DNA of 46,362 nucleotides from JAEUNX01 sp034004685 (GCA_034004685.1 JAVEWG010000029.1:1-46362), one strand, 5' to 3'. Counted from the stretch's first letter, positions 7,216 to 15,975 are shown. The notes: a model not told the origin generated them from the letters alone. Made by a program: numbers and translations.

Positions 7216-7226
7216 TTGTCGGACAA
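7216..7226. promoter_or_regulatory. FadR-subfamily operator TTGTCGGACAA
   Basis: TTGTCGGACAA fits the T-N-G-T-N3-A-C-N-A pattern of GntR/FadR-subfamily operators and is a near-perfect palindrome. It lies 8-18 bp downstream of the putative -10 box and 46 bp before the regulator's ATG. This position suits autorepression and control of glcDEF. Confidence 0.5.
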
Positions 7227-7271
7227 TCGGACTAATCCGGGGTTCCCCCTGGGTGACTGGTGGAGCGCAGG

Positions 7272-8030
7272 ATGGCGGAGATGTTGGAGCCGGTGGCGCG
7301 GCCCTTGCGGCTTGCGGAGGCGGTGGCGGCGCGGCTGGAGGGTTGGATGAAGGCGGGCGGGCTGGCCCCGGGAGGGCAGCTGCCCAGCGAAAAAGTGCTG
7401 GCGGAGCGCTTCGGGGTGAGCCGGGCGGTGATCCGGGAGGCGGTGTCCCGCCTCAAGGCCGAAGGGTGGGTGGATAGCCGGCAGGGGGCCGGGGCCTTTG
7501 CCACCAGCGGGCCGGGGCGGGGCAGCTTCCGGGTGCTGGCCCGGGGCGACCGGCAGGATGATTCCATGGCGGATATCTTTGAACTGCGCCATGTGGTGGA
7601 GGCCGGGGTGGCGGAGCTGGCCGCCCGGCGCCGCAAGGCTACCGACCTGGCGGACCTGGAAGCGGCCCTGGCGGCCATGGATGGCGCCCTGGCCGGCGGC
7701 TCCGGCGGCGCGGCGGCGGATGATGCCTTTCACGTGGCGATCGCTGCCGCCACCGGCAACCCCCTGCTGCGGCGGTTCACCGAATTCATGGGCCAGCAGT
7801 TTTCCGCCTCGCGCGTCCCCACCTGGGATGAAACCGGCCGGGCTGCCGGGCGGGCCGCCGCCGCCCAGGTGGAGCACCGGCGGATCTTTGCCGCCCTCCA
7901 GGCCGGAGATCCGGAGGCGGCGCGCCAGGCCGCCACCGCCCATCTGGTGGCGGTGGCGGAGCGCTTGGGGGTACCCCTGCCCGGGGATGACAGGATCGCA
8001 GACAAGGAGCAAGGCGATGGAAGCACGTAG
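7272..8030 (+). CDS. FadR/GntR-family (FCD) transcriptional regulator, GlcC/LldR-like
   Basis: A 252-residue regulator with a winged-helix DNA-binding domain at about 10-75 (GGQLPSEKVLAERFGVSRAV) and an FCD ligand domain at about 90-230. FCD members next to glycolate or lactate oxidases sense those hydroxy-acids, often through a bound metal. I prefer ATG 7272 because GGAG lies 6 bp upstream; GTG 7260 is in frame but has no ribosome-binding site. Its end overlaps glcD by 14 nt, so regulator and enzymes share one mRNA and the gene probably controls itself. The ligand is inferred from context. Confidence 0.88.
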   Translation: MAEMLEPVARPLRLAEAVAARLEGWMKAGGLAPGGQLPSEKVLAERFGVSRAVIREAVSRLKAEGWVDSRQGAGAFATSGPGRGSFRVLARGDRQDDSMADIFELRHVVEAGVAELAARRRKATDLADLEAALAAMDGALAGGSGGAAADDAFHVAIAAATGNPLLRRFTEFMGQQFSASRVPTWDETGRAAGRAAAAQVEHRRIFAALQAGDPEAARQAATAHLVAVAERLGVPLPGDDRIADKEQGDGST

Positions 8031-9528
8031 TAGCCGGGCCGAGCCCGGCGCTGTGGAGCGGGTGTTCCCGACCGGCCGCCAGTCCGAACTGGTGGCGGCT
8101 CTCACCCAGGTGGTGCCGGCCAGCGCCGTGCTGTACGCGGCGGAGGATGTGCGGCCCTACGAGTGCGACGGCCTGTCGGCCTTTCGCCAGATGCCCCTGG
8201 TGGTGGTGTTACCGGAAACCGAGGCCCAGGTGGTGGCGATCCTGGCCCTGTGCCGCCGCCTGGGGGTGCCGGTGGTGGCCCGGGGGGCGGGCACCGGGTT
8301 GTCTGGCGGGGCCCAGCCCCACCCCCAGGGGGTGGTCCTGTCCCTGGCGCGCCTCAAGAAAATCATCCGCATCGACCCCCTGGCCCGCACCGCCGTGGTC
8401 CAGCCCGGGGTGCGCAACCTGGCCATTTCCGAGGCGGCCGCCGCCTACGGACTGTATTACGCGCCGGACCCGTCCTCCCAGATCGCCTGCACCATCGGCG
8501 GCAACGTGGCGGAAAACTCCGGCGGGGTGCATTGCCTCAAGTACGGCCTCACGGTGCATAACGTCCTGGGGGTACGGGGGGTGAGCATGGAGGGGGAGAT
8601 CGTGGAATTCGGCAGCCAGGCCCTGGATGGGCCGGGCTATGACCTGCTGGCCCTGGTGATCGGCTCGGAGGGGATGCTGGCGGTGGTCACCGAGGTCACC
8701 GTCCGGCTCACCCCCAAGCCCCAGTTTGCCCAGTGCGTGCTGGCCAGCTTTGGCGACGTGGTGGCGGCGGGGGAGGCGGTGGCGGCGGTGATCGGCGCCG
8801 GCATCATCCCCGCCGGTCTGGAAATGATGGACCAGGGCGCCACCGCCGCGGTGGAGGAGTTTGTCCATGCCGGCTACGACCTGTCTGCCGCCGCCATCCT
8901 GCTGTGCGAATCCGATGGCACGCCGGAAGAGGTGGCCGAGGAGATCGCCCGCATCACGGCGGTGATGGAAGGGGCCGGGGCGCGGGAGATCCGGGTCTCC
9001 CGGGACGAGGCCGAGCGCCTCAGGTTCTGGGCCGGCCGCAAGGCCGCCTTTCCGGCGGCAGGCAGGATTTCCGCCGACTACTACTGCATGGACGGCACCA
9101 TCCCCAGGAAGCGCCTGGGGGAAATGCTCCAGGCCATCCAGGCCATGGAAAAGAAATACGGCCTGCGCTGCATCAATGTTTTCCATGCCGGCGACGGCAA
9201 CCTCCACCCCCTGATTCTGTTCGACGCCAACATTCCCGGCGAATGGCCCCGGGCCGAGGCCTTTGGCGCCGAGATCCTGGAGCTGTCGGTGGCCTTGGGG
9301 GGCACCATCACCGGGGAGCACGGGGTGGGCATCGAGAAGATCAATCAGATGTGCAGCCAGTTCACGGCGGCGGAGCGGACCCTGTTCTTTCGGGTCAAGG
9401 AAGCTTTCGATCCGGCCGGGCTGCTCAACCCGGGCAAGACCATTCCCACCCTCAACCGCTGCGTGGAATACGGCCGGCAGCGAGTTGCCGGCGGGGCGGT
9501 GCCCTTCCCCGAGCTTCCCCGCTTGTGA
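8017..9528 (+). CDS. glcD: Glycolate oxidase FAD-linked subunit
   Basis: Catalytic flavoprotein of the membrane-associated glycolate oxidase, which turns glycolate into glyoxylate. The 503 residues contain the PCMH-type FAD domain (RGAGTGLSGGAQP; CTIGGNVAENSGGVH near residue 155) and the C-terminal FAD-oxidase domain (HAGDGNLHPLILFD; GEHGVGIEK). The start at ATG 8017 has AAGGAG upstream; the open frame extends further 5' but that part lies inside the regulator gene. The TGA overlaps the first possible glcE ATG. Length and motifs are typical. Confidence 0.95.
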   Translation: MEARSSRAEPGAVERVFPTGRQSELVAALTQVVPASAVLYAAEDVRPYECDGLSAFRQMPLVVVLPETEAQVVAILALCRRLGVPVVARGAGTGLSGGAQPHPQGVVLSLARLKKIIRIDPLARTAVVQPGVRNLAISEAAAAYGLYYAPDPSSQIACTIGGNVAENSGGVHCLKYGLTVHNVLGVRGVSMEGEIVEFGSQALDGPGYDLLALVIGSEGMLAVVTEVTVRLTPKPQFAQCVLASFGDVVAAGEAVAAVIGAGIIPAGLEMMDQGATAAVEEFVHAGYDLSAAAILLCESDGTPEEVAEEIARITAVMEGAGAREIRVSRDEAERLRFWAGRKAAFPAAGRISADYYCMDGTIPRKRLGEMLQAIQAMEKKYGLRCINVFHAGDGNLHPLILFDANIPGEWPRAEAFGAEILELSVALGGTITGEHGVGIEKINQMCSQFTAAERTLFFRVKEAFDPAGLLNPGKTIPTLNRCVEYGRQRVAGGAVPFPELPRL

Positions 9529-9545
9529 TGAAGATGGGACAAGTC

Positions 9546-10607
9546 ATGGACGACCAAATCAGGATCTGGGCCGAGCAGATCCGGGCCGCTGGCTCGGCGG
9601 GGGGCAAGCTGCGTCCCCGGGGCGGCGGCAGCAAGGATTTCTATGGGCGCACCCCCCTGGGGGACGTGCTGGATACCCGGCCCTATCAGGGGGTGGCGAG
9701 CTTCGAGCCTACCGAGCTGGTGGTGACCGTCCGGGCCGGCACGCCCCTGGCGGAACTGGAAGCCACGGTGGCCGGGGCGGGCCAGATGCTGGCCTTCGAG
9801 GCCCCCCACTTCGGTCCGGGGGCCACCGTGGGGGGCGCCGTGGCGGCGGGCCTCTCCGGCCCCCGGCGGGCTGCCGCCGGATCCCTGCGGGACTTCGTCC
9901 TGGGGGTCAAGCTGCTGGACGGTCGGGGGGAGGTGCTGTCCTTTGGCGGCCAGGTGATGAAGAACGTGGCGGGCTACGACGTCTCCCGCCTGATGGCCGG
10001 CAGCCTGGGCACCCTGGGGCTGATCCTGGAAGTCTCCCTCAAGGTGCTGCCCCGGCCGGTGGCGGAAGCCACCTTGAAGTTTGAATTGGACGAGACCGCC
10101 GCCCTCCGTCGCTTGAACGAATGGGGCGGCCTGCCCCTGCCCATTTCCGCCAGCGCCTGGGAAGGGGGCGTGCTCCATCTGCGCCTGTCCGGCGCCGGGG
10201 CGGCGGTGGATGCGGCTTGGCGGCGCCTGGGGGGCGCGAGGCTGGCCCCTCCTGAGGCTGAAGCCCTATGGCAAGGGCTGCGGGAGCAGACCGCGCCCTT
10301 CTTTCAGACGGAGGCGCCCCTGTGGCGTCTGTCCCTGCCCTCCCTGGCGCCCCCCCTGGCCCTGGGGCCCCAGCTGGTGGAGTGGGGCGGGGCCCAGCGC
10401 TGGCTGGCCTCCGCTCTGCCCGCCGAGGAGGTCCGCCGCCAGGTGGCCGCGGTGGGGGGGCACGCCACCCTGTTCCGGGGGGGTGAGCGCAACGGGGCGG
10501 TGTTCACCCCCTTGCCGCCGACCCTGCTGGCGATCCATCGGCGCCTCAAGCAGGCCTTCGATCCGGCTGGGGTATTCAGTCCCGGCCGCATGTACCCCGA
10601 GTTCTGA
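9546..10607 (+). CDS. glcE: Glycolate oxidase FAD-binding subunit
   Basis: A 353-residue shortened relative of GlcD with only the FAD-binding half. Motifs are LRPRGGGSKDFYG near the start, GATVGGAVAAGLSGPRR and KNVAGYDVSRLMAG. GlcE is required with GlcD and GlcF for glycolate oxidase activity. ATG 9528 (overlapping the glcD stop), ATG 9534 and ATG 9546 are all in frame; I chose 9546 because GGGA lies at a suitable distance. The C-terminal KQAFDPAGVFSPGRMYPEF is the usual end of the family. Confidence 0.93.
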   Translation: MDDQIRIWAEQIRAAGSAGGKLRPRGGGSKDFYGRTPLGDVLDTRPYQGVASFEPTELVVTVRAGTPLAELEATVAGAGQMLAFEAPHFGPGATVGGAVAAGLSGPRRAAAGSLRDFVLGVKLLDGRGEVLSFGGQVMKNVAGYDVSRLMAGSLGTLGLILEVSLKVLPRPVAEATLKFELDETAALRRLNEWGGLPLPISASAWEGGVLHLRLSGAGAAVDAAWRRLGGARLAPPEAEALWQGLREQTAPFFQTEAPLWRLSLPSLAPPLALGPQLVEWGGAQRWLASALPAEEVRRQVAAVGGHATLFRGGERNGAVFTPLPPTLLAIHRRLKQAFDPAGVFSPGRMYPEF

Positions 10608-10621
10608 AAGCCCCTTGCGCC

Positions 10622-11863
10622 ATGCAGACCCAACTCGCCGATTTCATCAAAAACAGCCCGGAGGGCGCCGAAGCGGAGGAAATCCTGCGCAAGTGCGTCC
10701 ATTGCGGTTTTTGCACCGCCACCTGCCCCACCTACCAGATTCTGGGGGATGAGCTGGACGGCCCCCGGGGGCGGATCTACCTGATCAAGCAGATGTTGGA
10801 GGGGGCGGAGCCCACCGGGAAGACCCGCCTCCACCTGGACCGTTGCCTGACCTGCCGCGCCTGCGAGACCACCTGCCCCTCCGGGGTGCAATACAGCCGC
10901 CTGCTGGATATCGGCCGGGCGGTGGTGGAGGCCAAGGTGCCCCGCTCGGGGGCCGAACGTCTGACCCGCTGGGTGCTCAAGGAAGCCTTGCCCCGGGCAC
11001 GGCTGTTCGGCCTGGCGGTGGGGGCCGGCCGGCTGGCCCGCCCGCTCCTGCCCGCCAAACTCCAGGCCAAACTGCCGGCCGCTGCCCCCGCCGGACCCTG
11101 GCCCGCCGCCTGCCACCCTCGCCGGATGCTGGCCCTGGCGGGCTGCGTCCAGCCCGCTCTGGCGCCCCGCATCAATGCCGCCACCGCCCGGGTGCTGGAT
11201 GCCCTGGGGATTTCCCTGGTGGAAGAAGCGAAGGCGGGCTGTTGTGGCGCGGTGCGCTTCCACCTCAACGACCAGACCGGCGGTCGGGAGGACGCCCGCC
11301 GCAACATCGACGCCTGGTGGCCGGCCATCGCCGCCGGGGGGATCGAGGCCATCGTGATCACCGCCTCGGGCTGCGGGGTGCAGGTCAGGGACTACGGCCA
11401 TCTTCTCAAGGATGACCCGGCCTACGCCGCCAAGGCCGCCCGGGTGGCGTCCCTGGTCCGGGACGTGGCGGAGGTGGTGGCCGCCGAGGAAGGGCGGCTG
11501 GCCCGATTGCTGGCCGCCCGGCCGCCCCGCGTCCCGCAGAAACTGGCCTTCCACGCCCCGTGCACCCTCCAGCACGGCTTGGGAGTCCGGGGGGTGGTGG
11601 AACGCCTCCTGGGGGCGGCGGGGTTCGAACTCACCCCGGTGCGGGACGCCCATCTGTGTTGCGGTTCCGCCGGCACCTACTCCCTGCTCCAGCCGGCCCT
11701 GTCCGAGCGCCTGCGGGCGGACAAGCTGGCGGCCCTGACGGAAGGGGGGGCGGGGGCCATCGCCTCGGCCAACATCGGTTGCCTGACCCATCTGCAAGGC
11801 GGCACCCAGCTTCCGGTGACCCACTGGATCGAGCATCTGGATGCTCGTTTGGCCCCAGCGTGA
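10622..11863 (+). CDS. glcF: Glycolate oxidase iron-sulfur subunit
   Basis: A 413-residue electron-transfer subunit carrying electrons from GlcD/GlcE toward the quinone pool. Two 4Fe-4S motifs lie near the N-terminus (CVHCGFCTATCP and CLTCRACETTCP). Two CCG-type domains follow, with AGCCGAVRFHLNDQ and DAHLCCGSAG marking the second cluster-binding type. It starts 14 bp after glcE, completing a regulator-glcD-glcE-glcF operon. Malate synthase (glcB) and permease (glcA) genes are not adjacent. Confidence 0.96.
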   Translation: MQTQLADFIKNSPEGAEAEEILRKCVHCGFCTATCPTYQILGDELDGPRGRIYLIKQMLEGAEPTGKTRLHLDRCLTCRACETTCPSGVQYSRLLDIGRAVVEAKVPRSGAERLTRWVLKEALPRARLFGLAVGAGRLARPLLPAKLQAKLPAAAPAGPWPAACHPRRMLALAGCVQPALAPRINAATARVLDALGISLVEEAKAGCCGAVRFHLNDQTGGREDARRNIDAWWPAIAAGGIEAIVITASGCGVQVRDYGHLLKDDPAYAAKAARVASLVRDVAEVVAAEEGRLARLLAARPPRVPQKLAFHAPCTLQHGLGVRGVVERLLGAAGFELTPVRDAHLCCGSAGTYSLLQPALSERLRADKLAALTEGGAGAIASANIGCLTHLQGGTQLPVTHWIEHLDARLAPA

Positions 11864-11935
11864 CGGACCCCGCTTCAGCTGGGCTGGCGGCCTCGGCTAT
11901 GATCGACACTCATTTTGCCCGGACCCGTGTCAGCC

Positions 11936-12769
11936 ATGGATGCTCAGCTTAACGACCTGCTCTCCAGGGGCGTTTCCATTCCCGCCCAGCCCGGGGTTCT
12001 GATGGCGGTGGCCAAGGCCCTCCAGGGGGACGAGGTGGATGTGCGGGAGCTGGCGCGGGAGATGACCTCCGACGCGGGTCTGACGGCGCTGGTTTTTCGC
12101 CTTGCCCGCTCGCCCCGGTATGGCGGCGGGCGGGTGGATAACCTGGAGCAGGCCATCCTGCGGGTCGGCTTGCGGCCGGTTTTCAGCCTGGCCCGGGCCT
12201 TGGCCCTGAAGGGGGTCATCGGCGGCGACCAGCTGCTGCTGGAGCGCTTCTGGGCCCGTTCCAATGGGGTGGCCCGTTACGCGTCCGCCATCGCTGAGGA
12301 ACGGGTGGCGGTGTGCAATATTTTCCCTGATCAGGCCTATCTGGCCGGCGTGTTCCATCATTGCGGGGTGCCCTTGCTGGCGCAGCGCTTTCCGGCTTAT
12401 CAGGCGCTGTACTGGGAGACTGAAGCGGCGGGGGCGGAGCTGAACCCGGCCGAGGAGGACCGCCGTGTTCAGATGGACCATTGCGTGGTGGGCTTTCTAG
12501 TAGCGCGCCACTGGGGTCTGCCGGATTTCGTGGCGGCGGCGATTCGCCATCACCACGAACTGGAGGACCTGGAAGAGTTCCGGGCCCGTTCCATGGTGGC
12601 CATCCTCCAACTGGCCCTGCGCCTGCATCACCTGGATAGCGGGGTGGATAGCCCCGAATGGTTCAGGGTCCACGAGACGGTGATGGAGGAGCTGGGGCTA
12701 TACCGGGAGGGCTTCGAGGAATACCTGGACGAGATCCGGGAGCGGGCCGCCCTGGTGGAGGCGGTCTGA
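11936..12769 (+). CDS. HDOD-domain protein
   Basis: A 277-residue protein with an HDOD domain over most of its length (QPGVLMAVAKALQGDEVDVRE... and NLEQAILRVGLRPVFSLARA). HDOD is an HD-like helical domain that usually lacks the metal-binding residues and serves as a signalling scaffold. ATG 11936 is chosen; an upstream TTG at 11915 is possible. The next gene, a PP2C phosphatase, starts 22 bp downstream on the same strand, so they are likely co-transcribed. No output domain is attached and the partner is unknown. Confidence 0.88.
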   Translation: MDAQLNDLLSRGVSIPAQPGVLMAVAKALQGDEVDVRELAREMTSDAGLTALVFRLARSPRYGGGRVDNLEQAILRVGLRPVFSLARALALKGVIGGDQLLLERFWARSNGVARYASAIAEERVAVCNIFPDQAYLAGVFHHCGVPLLAQRFPAYQALYWETEAAGAELNPAEEDRRVQMDHCVVGFLVARHWGLPDFVAAAIRHHHELEDLEEFRARSMVAILQLALRLHHLDSGVDSPEWFRVHETVMEELGLYREGFEEYLDEIRERAALVEAV

Positions 12770-12791
12770 TGACGGCCCGGGAGAGGGCGCC

Positions 12792-13538
12792 ATGGCCCTG
12801 AGCGTGGAAACCTGCGTGGCGACCCATCAGGGGGACCGCAAGGAGCAACAGGATCGGGTCAGCCTGTTTCCCCATCCCCAGCGCCCGGGGATGCTGATGG
12901 CGGTGCTGGCCGACGGCATGGGGGGGCACAGCGGCGGCGCCCTGGCGGCCGAGCAGGTGGTCCACCGGGCCCGCCACAACTTTGCCGATTACGCGCCGGA
13001 GTCCGAGAGCCCCCGGGAGTTCCTGGACAGCATCGTCCATGAAGCCCACACGGCGGTGAAGCTCACCCGCTTCACCAGCGAGCAGGATCCCCACACCACC
13101 GCGGTGGTTTTCCTGCTGGCCCAGGGGCGCGCCGCCTGGGCCCATTGCGGGGATTCCCGGATCTACCATGTCCGCCACGGCCGGCTCGCCGCCTGCAGCC
13201 AGGATCACTCCCTGGTGGGGGAGTGGGTCCGCCAGGGGCGGATCACCCAGGCCCAGGCGGAAATCCATCCCCAGCGCAACATCCTGGTGTCCTGCCTGGG
13301 GGCGGAACAGGCGCCGGTGATCGACCACGGCGAAGTGGACCAGCTTGAGGCCGGAGACGTCTTCCTGCTGTGCTCCGACGGGTTGTGGGCCTATTTTCCG
13401 GAGGATGAGCTCGTGGCGATCCTGACCCGCCAGTCCGCCCGCCAGGCCGCCGAGGAACTGGTGGCCCAGGCCCGGGCCCGGGGGATGGGGGCCGGGGACA
13501 ATATCTCCCTGGCCCTGGTGCGGCTGGTGGAACGATAA
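12792..13538 (+). CDS. PP2C-family serine/threonine protein phosphatase
   Basis: A 248-residue soluble PPM phosphatase (PrpC/Stp-like). Metal-binding motifs are intact: GDRKEQQDR near residue 14, ADGMGGHSGG, HCGDSRIY, CSDGLWAY and GAGDNIS. There is no membrane segment or extra sensor domain. Such enzymes reverse Hanks-type kinase phosphorylation, but no kinase gene is nearby. Co-transcription with the HDOD gene suggests shared signalling. GAGAGGGCGCC precedes the ATG. Confidence 0.93.
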   Translation: MALSVETCVATHQGDRKEQQDRVSLFPHPQRPGMLMAVLADGMGGHSGGALAAEQVVHRARHNFADYAPESESPREFLDSIVHEAHTAVKLTRFTSEQDPHTTAVVFLLAQGRAAWAHCGDSRIYHVRHGRLAACSQDHSLVGEWVRQGRITQAQAEIHPQRNILVSCLGAEQAPVIDHGEVDQLEAGDVFLLCSDGLWAYFPEDELVAILTRQSARQAAEELVAQARARGMGAGDNISLALVRLVER

Positions 13539-13640
13539 GGCCGTTTTGCCCACGGCATGGAATCCAGGTCCGAGGCTGTCGAGGGCTGAGCAGGCGGGAT
13601 GCCCTGCCCGGGAGGGGTTTGCCGATGCGCCAACTTCAGC

Positions 13641-13728
13641 AGGCCGGATGAATCCGGCCCTACTGCGAATCAAAGGATCTCCGTCTGAATTCGTAAGGCG
13701 GAATTCGTAGGGCGGGATTCATCCCGCC
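13641..13728. repeat. REP-like palindromes
   Basis: One copy at 13641-13663 (GGCCGGATGAATCCGGCCCTAC) and one at 13707-13728 (GTAGGGCGGGATTCATCCC plus arm end) lie in opposite orientation in the 212-bp gap between convergent genes. Both carry a GATTCATC-type loop instead of GCTTCAGC. Confidence 0.8.
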
Positions 13729-13750
13729 AACACGGCCGATGTCAGCTACC

Positions 13751-14368
13751 CTAACCCTTCGGCCGCCCCAGCAGGGGCTTGAGCGCCCTCCATACGGTAT
13801 CCAGGATCAGGGGCTGGGCGGCCGCCACGGGGTGGATGCCGTCGGCCTGGAACATCTCCGGCCGGCTGGCGAAGCCCGCCATCAGGAAGGGCACCAAGGG
13901 GGTCCGGGTGCTCTGGGCTACCTGGGCGAAAGTCTGGCGAAAGCGTTCCCCGTAGGCCCGGCCGAAGTTCGGTGGCATCTCCATGCCCACCAGCAGGTTG
14001 CGGGCACCGGCCTGGCGGGCCATCCCCAGCATGGCGGCCAGGTTGTCCGCCAGCAACTCGGCGGGCAGGCCCCGCAGGCCGTCGTTGGCCCCCAGGGCCA
14101 GCACCAGGACGGCGGGCTTGTGCTCGGCCAAGGCCCGGGCCAGGCGGGAGCGTCCGCCAGCGCTGGTTTCTCCGCTTACACTGGCATTGACCACGGCATG
14201 GGGGAACCCTTCGGCTTTCAGCCGACTCTGGAGCAGGGCGGGCCAGGCTTCGCCCGGCCCCAGGCCGTAGCCCGCCGAAAGGCTGTCGCCCCATACCAGG
14301 ATGGTCTGGGCCTGGGCCGCCGGGACCGTGAGCCATAACAGGAAAGAGAGCAGGATGGATCGCAGCAA
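13751..14368 (-). CDS. Arylesterase / lysophospholipase-like GDSL hydrolase (TesA type)
   Basis: A 205-residue SGNH hydrolase exported by a signal peptide (MLRSILLSFLLWLTVPAAQA). Block I is GDSLSAGYG with nucleophile Ser29, block III is GAND, and DGIHP carries the catalytic Asp-His. E. coli TesA, the closest well-known relative, is a periplasmic thioesterase/lysophospholipase. I chose TTG at 14368 because GGAG lies 9 nt upstream and the signal peptide starts there; a GTG at 14410 has neither. The divergent ABC gene starts at 14355, so the two 5' ends overlap by 14 bp, the same tesA-ybbA arrangement as in E. coli. Confidence 0.9.
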   Translation of the reverse strand: MLRSILLSFLLWLTVPAAQAQTILVWGDSLSAGYGLGPGEAWPALLQSRLKAEGFPHAVVNASVSGETSAGGRSRLARALAEHKPAVLVLALGANDGLRGLPAELLADNLAAMLGMARQAGARNLLVGMEMPPNFGRAYGERFRQTFAQVAQSTRTPLVPFLMAGFASRPEMFQADGIHPVAAAQPLILDTVWRALKPLLGRPKG

Positions 14369-15065
14369 GATGGAATTCTCCGGGCCGGTGATCGAGGCGC
14401 GGGCCCTCACCCGCCAGGTGGCGGTGGAGGGAAGCGGCGCACCCTTGGTGATTTTGCATCAAGTGTCCTTCGCCGTCGGGCGGGGCGAGACGGTGGCCAT
14501 CACTGGCGCCTCGGGTTCAGGCAAATCGACGCTTCTGGGATTGCTGGCCGGCCTGGATGTTCCCAGTGGCGGCAGCGTGTGGCTGGAGGGGCAGGATATT
14601 TTCGCCCTGGACGAGGACGGCCGGGCCGCCCTGCGGGGGGCGCGGATGGGCTTCGTGTTCCAGTCCTTCCAGCTCTTGCCGGCCCTCACCGCCCTGGATA
14701 ACGTGATGCTGCCCCTGGAACTGGCGGGACACTCCCACCCCCGGGAGGTGGCCCGCCACTGGCTGGAGCGGGTAGGCCTGGGGGGGCGCCTGAGGCACTA
14801 TCCCAAACAGCTCTCCGGCGGGGAGCAGCAGCGGGTAGCCCTGGCCCGGGCCTTTGCCCCGGATCCCGCCCTGCTGTTGGCGGACGAGCCTACCGGCAAT
14901 CTGGATGCGGCCACCGGGGCGGCGGTCATCGATCTGATGTTCGAACTCAACCGGGAGCGGGGCACCACCCTGATCCTGGTGACCCACGATGGGGCCCTGG
15001 CCGAGCGCTGCCAGCGGGTCCTGCCCATGCAGGGCGGACAGCTGGCGGAGGTGGCTGCCGCCTGA
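14355..15065 (+). CDS. ABC transporter ATP-binding protein (YbbA/LolD-like)
   Basis: A 236-residue ATPase of the MacB/LolD branch. Walker A is GASGSGKST, the signature is LSGGEQQR, and Walker B with the D-loop region is LLLADEPTGNLD. These ATPases power FtsX-like permeases acting on lipoproteins or other envelope substrates. In E. coli ybbA is followed by the permease gene ybbP, but here the next gene is a cytochrome c, so the partner is missing locally. ATG 14355 has GAGAGCAGG upstream; ATG 14370 is a weaker option. Confidence 0.9.
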   Translation: MDRSKMEFSGPVIEARALTRQVAVEGSGAPLVILHQVSFAVGRGETVAITGASGSGKSTLLGLLAGLDVPSGGSVWLEGQDIFALDEDGRAALRGARMGFVFQSFQLLPALTALDNVMLPLELAGHSHPREVARHWLERVGLGGRLRHYPKQLSGGEQQRVALARAFAPDPALLLADEPTGNLDAATGAAVIDLMFELNRERGTTLILVTHDGALAERCQRVLPMQGGQLAEVAAA

Positions 15066-15166
15066 ACCGGCCCGCCCCGCCCCGCCGGATGCGGGGGGCC
15101 ACCAGGCCTCAACTTCCGGAGTGTTTCGGCCGATAATCCCCTTGGAATTATTGCTTAGGGTCGATC

Positions 15167-15802
15167 ATGCTCGAACGCTGGATGGGGAAGCGGGCCGCCA
15201 AGGGGCTCGGGGGAATTCTGATGGGGCTGGCCCTGGCGGCGCCCGTGGTGGCCGCTCCGGCGGGGGGCCAAGGGGCTCCGGAGGCGGCGCGGGCGCTGGC
15301 GGAGGAGGGGCGCAAGGCGGCGTTCTTCTGCGCCAACTGCCACGGGGCATCGGGCCACAGCAAATATCCCGAGGTGCCAAACCTGGCGGGCCAGCACCCG
15401 GCCTACGTGCAGACCCAGATCGAGGCCTTCCTCTCCGGTAAGCGCAAGGATCCCTTCATGCAGGGCTTGATGAAGGTGCTCTCCGAGCGGGACAAGGCCG
15501 CCATCGCCCAGTTCTACGCCACATCCCCGGCTCAGCCGGCGGTGCCCACCCCTGGCGCCCGGGCGGCAGAGGGCGCCGGACATTTCCAGCGCCTGTGCGC
15601 CCGTTGCCATCAGGCCGATGCCCGGGGTGGCGAAACCTTCCCGCGCCTGGCCGGGCAGCAGCCGGAATACCTGCGCCGGACCTTGAAGCGCTATCTCACC
15701 CTGTCCGGTGAGCGTTTCTTTGCCCCCATGACCGCGGCGGTGATGCAGCTGGAAGAGAAGAACATCGAGGCCGTGGTGGATTATCTGGCCAGTTTGCAGT
15801 GA
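15167..15802 (+). CDS. Diheme cytochrome c (c4-like)
   Basis: A 211-residue periplasmic electron carrier. The signal peptide ends near residue 29 (ALAAPVVAA). Two class I cytochrome domains follow, with haem motifs CANCH at 55-59 and CARCH at 144-148. Candidate axial methionines lie in DPFMQGLMK and FFAPMTAAVM. Two similar halves, each with an NLAGQ/RLAGQQ motif, are typical of cytochrome c4, which delivers electrons to cbb3-type oxidases. It stands alone, about 100 bp after the ABC gene. Confidence 0.93.
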   Translation: MLERWMGKRAAKGLGGILMGLALAAPVVAAPAGGQGAPEAARALAEEGRKAAFFCANCHGASGHSKYPEVPNLAGQHPAYVQTQIEAFLSGKRKDPFMQGLMKVLSERDKAAIAQFYATSPAQPAVPTPGARAAEGAGHFQRLCARCHQADARGGETFPRLAGQQPEYLRRTLKRYLTLSGERFFAPMTAAVMQLEEKNIEAVVDYLASLQ

Positions 15803-15904
15803 GGCCCTGGGTGCGCCGGGGTGCCCCCAGGGCCTGCCGGGAACACATCCAGGCGTGGGGTCCTGAAATGCTGGGTGCGCTTGCGCTCCCTACGGCGCTG
15901 AAAT

Positions 15905-15975
15905 GTAGGGCGAGCTTCAGCCCGCCAAGGACTGCTGATGCCCCCACTGCCAAGGCGGACTGAAATCCGCCCTAC
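15905..15975. repeat. REP-like palindromes
   Basis: GTAGGGCGAGCTTCAGCCC (15905-15926 with its last bases) and GGCGGACTGAAATCCGCC-CTAC (15954-15975) face each other in the gap between the convergent cytochrome and 407-aa genes. Confidence 0.8.

Larger units (their letters stand above)
6618..7259. other. Intergenic region between divergent rplU and the glc regulator
   Basis: This 642-bp gap holds the rplU promoter (6653-6681), the 140-bp tandem palindrome array (6745-7110) and the promoter/operator of the GntR-type gene (about 7180-7226). I see no coding sequence; the open frames across it are by-products of the GC-rich repeats. Confidence 0.7.

Noticed and set aside
7498..8016. Upstream extension of the glcD frame
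   Set aside because: It lies wholly inside the regulator gene, is low complexity and lacks family similarity; ATG 8017 has the ribosome-binding site.
8733..9527. Long upstream extension of the glcE frame
   Set aside because: It overlaps glcD in another frame and reads as Gly/Arg-rich shadow sequence.
10304..11836. 510-codon minus-strand frame
   Set aside because: Antisense shadow of glcE and glcF, low complexity.
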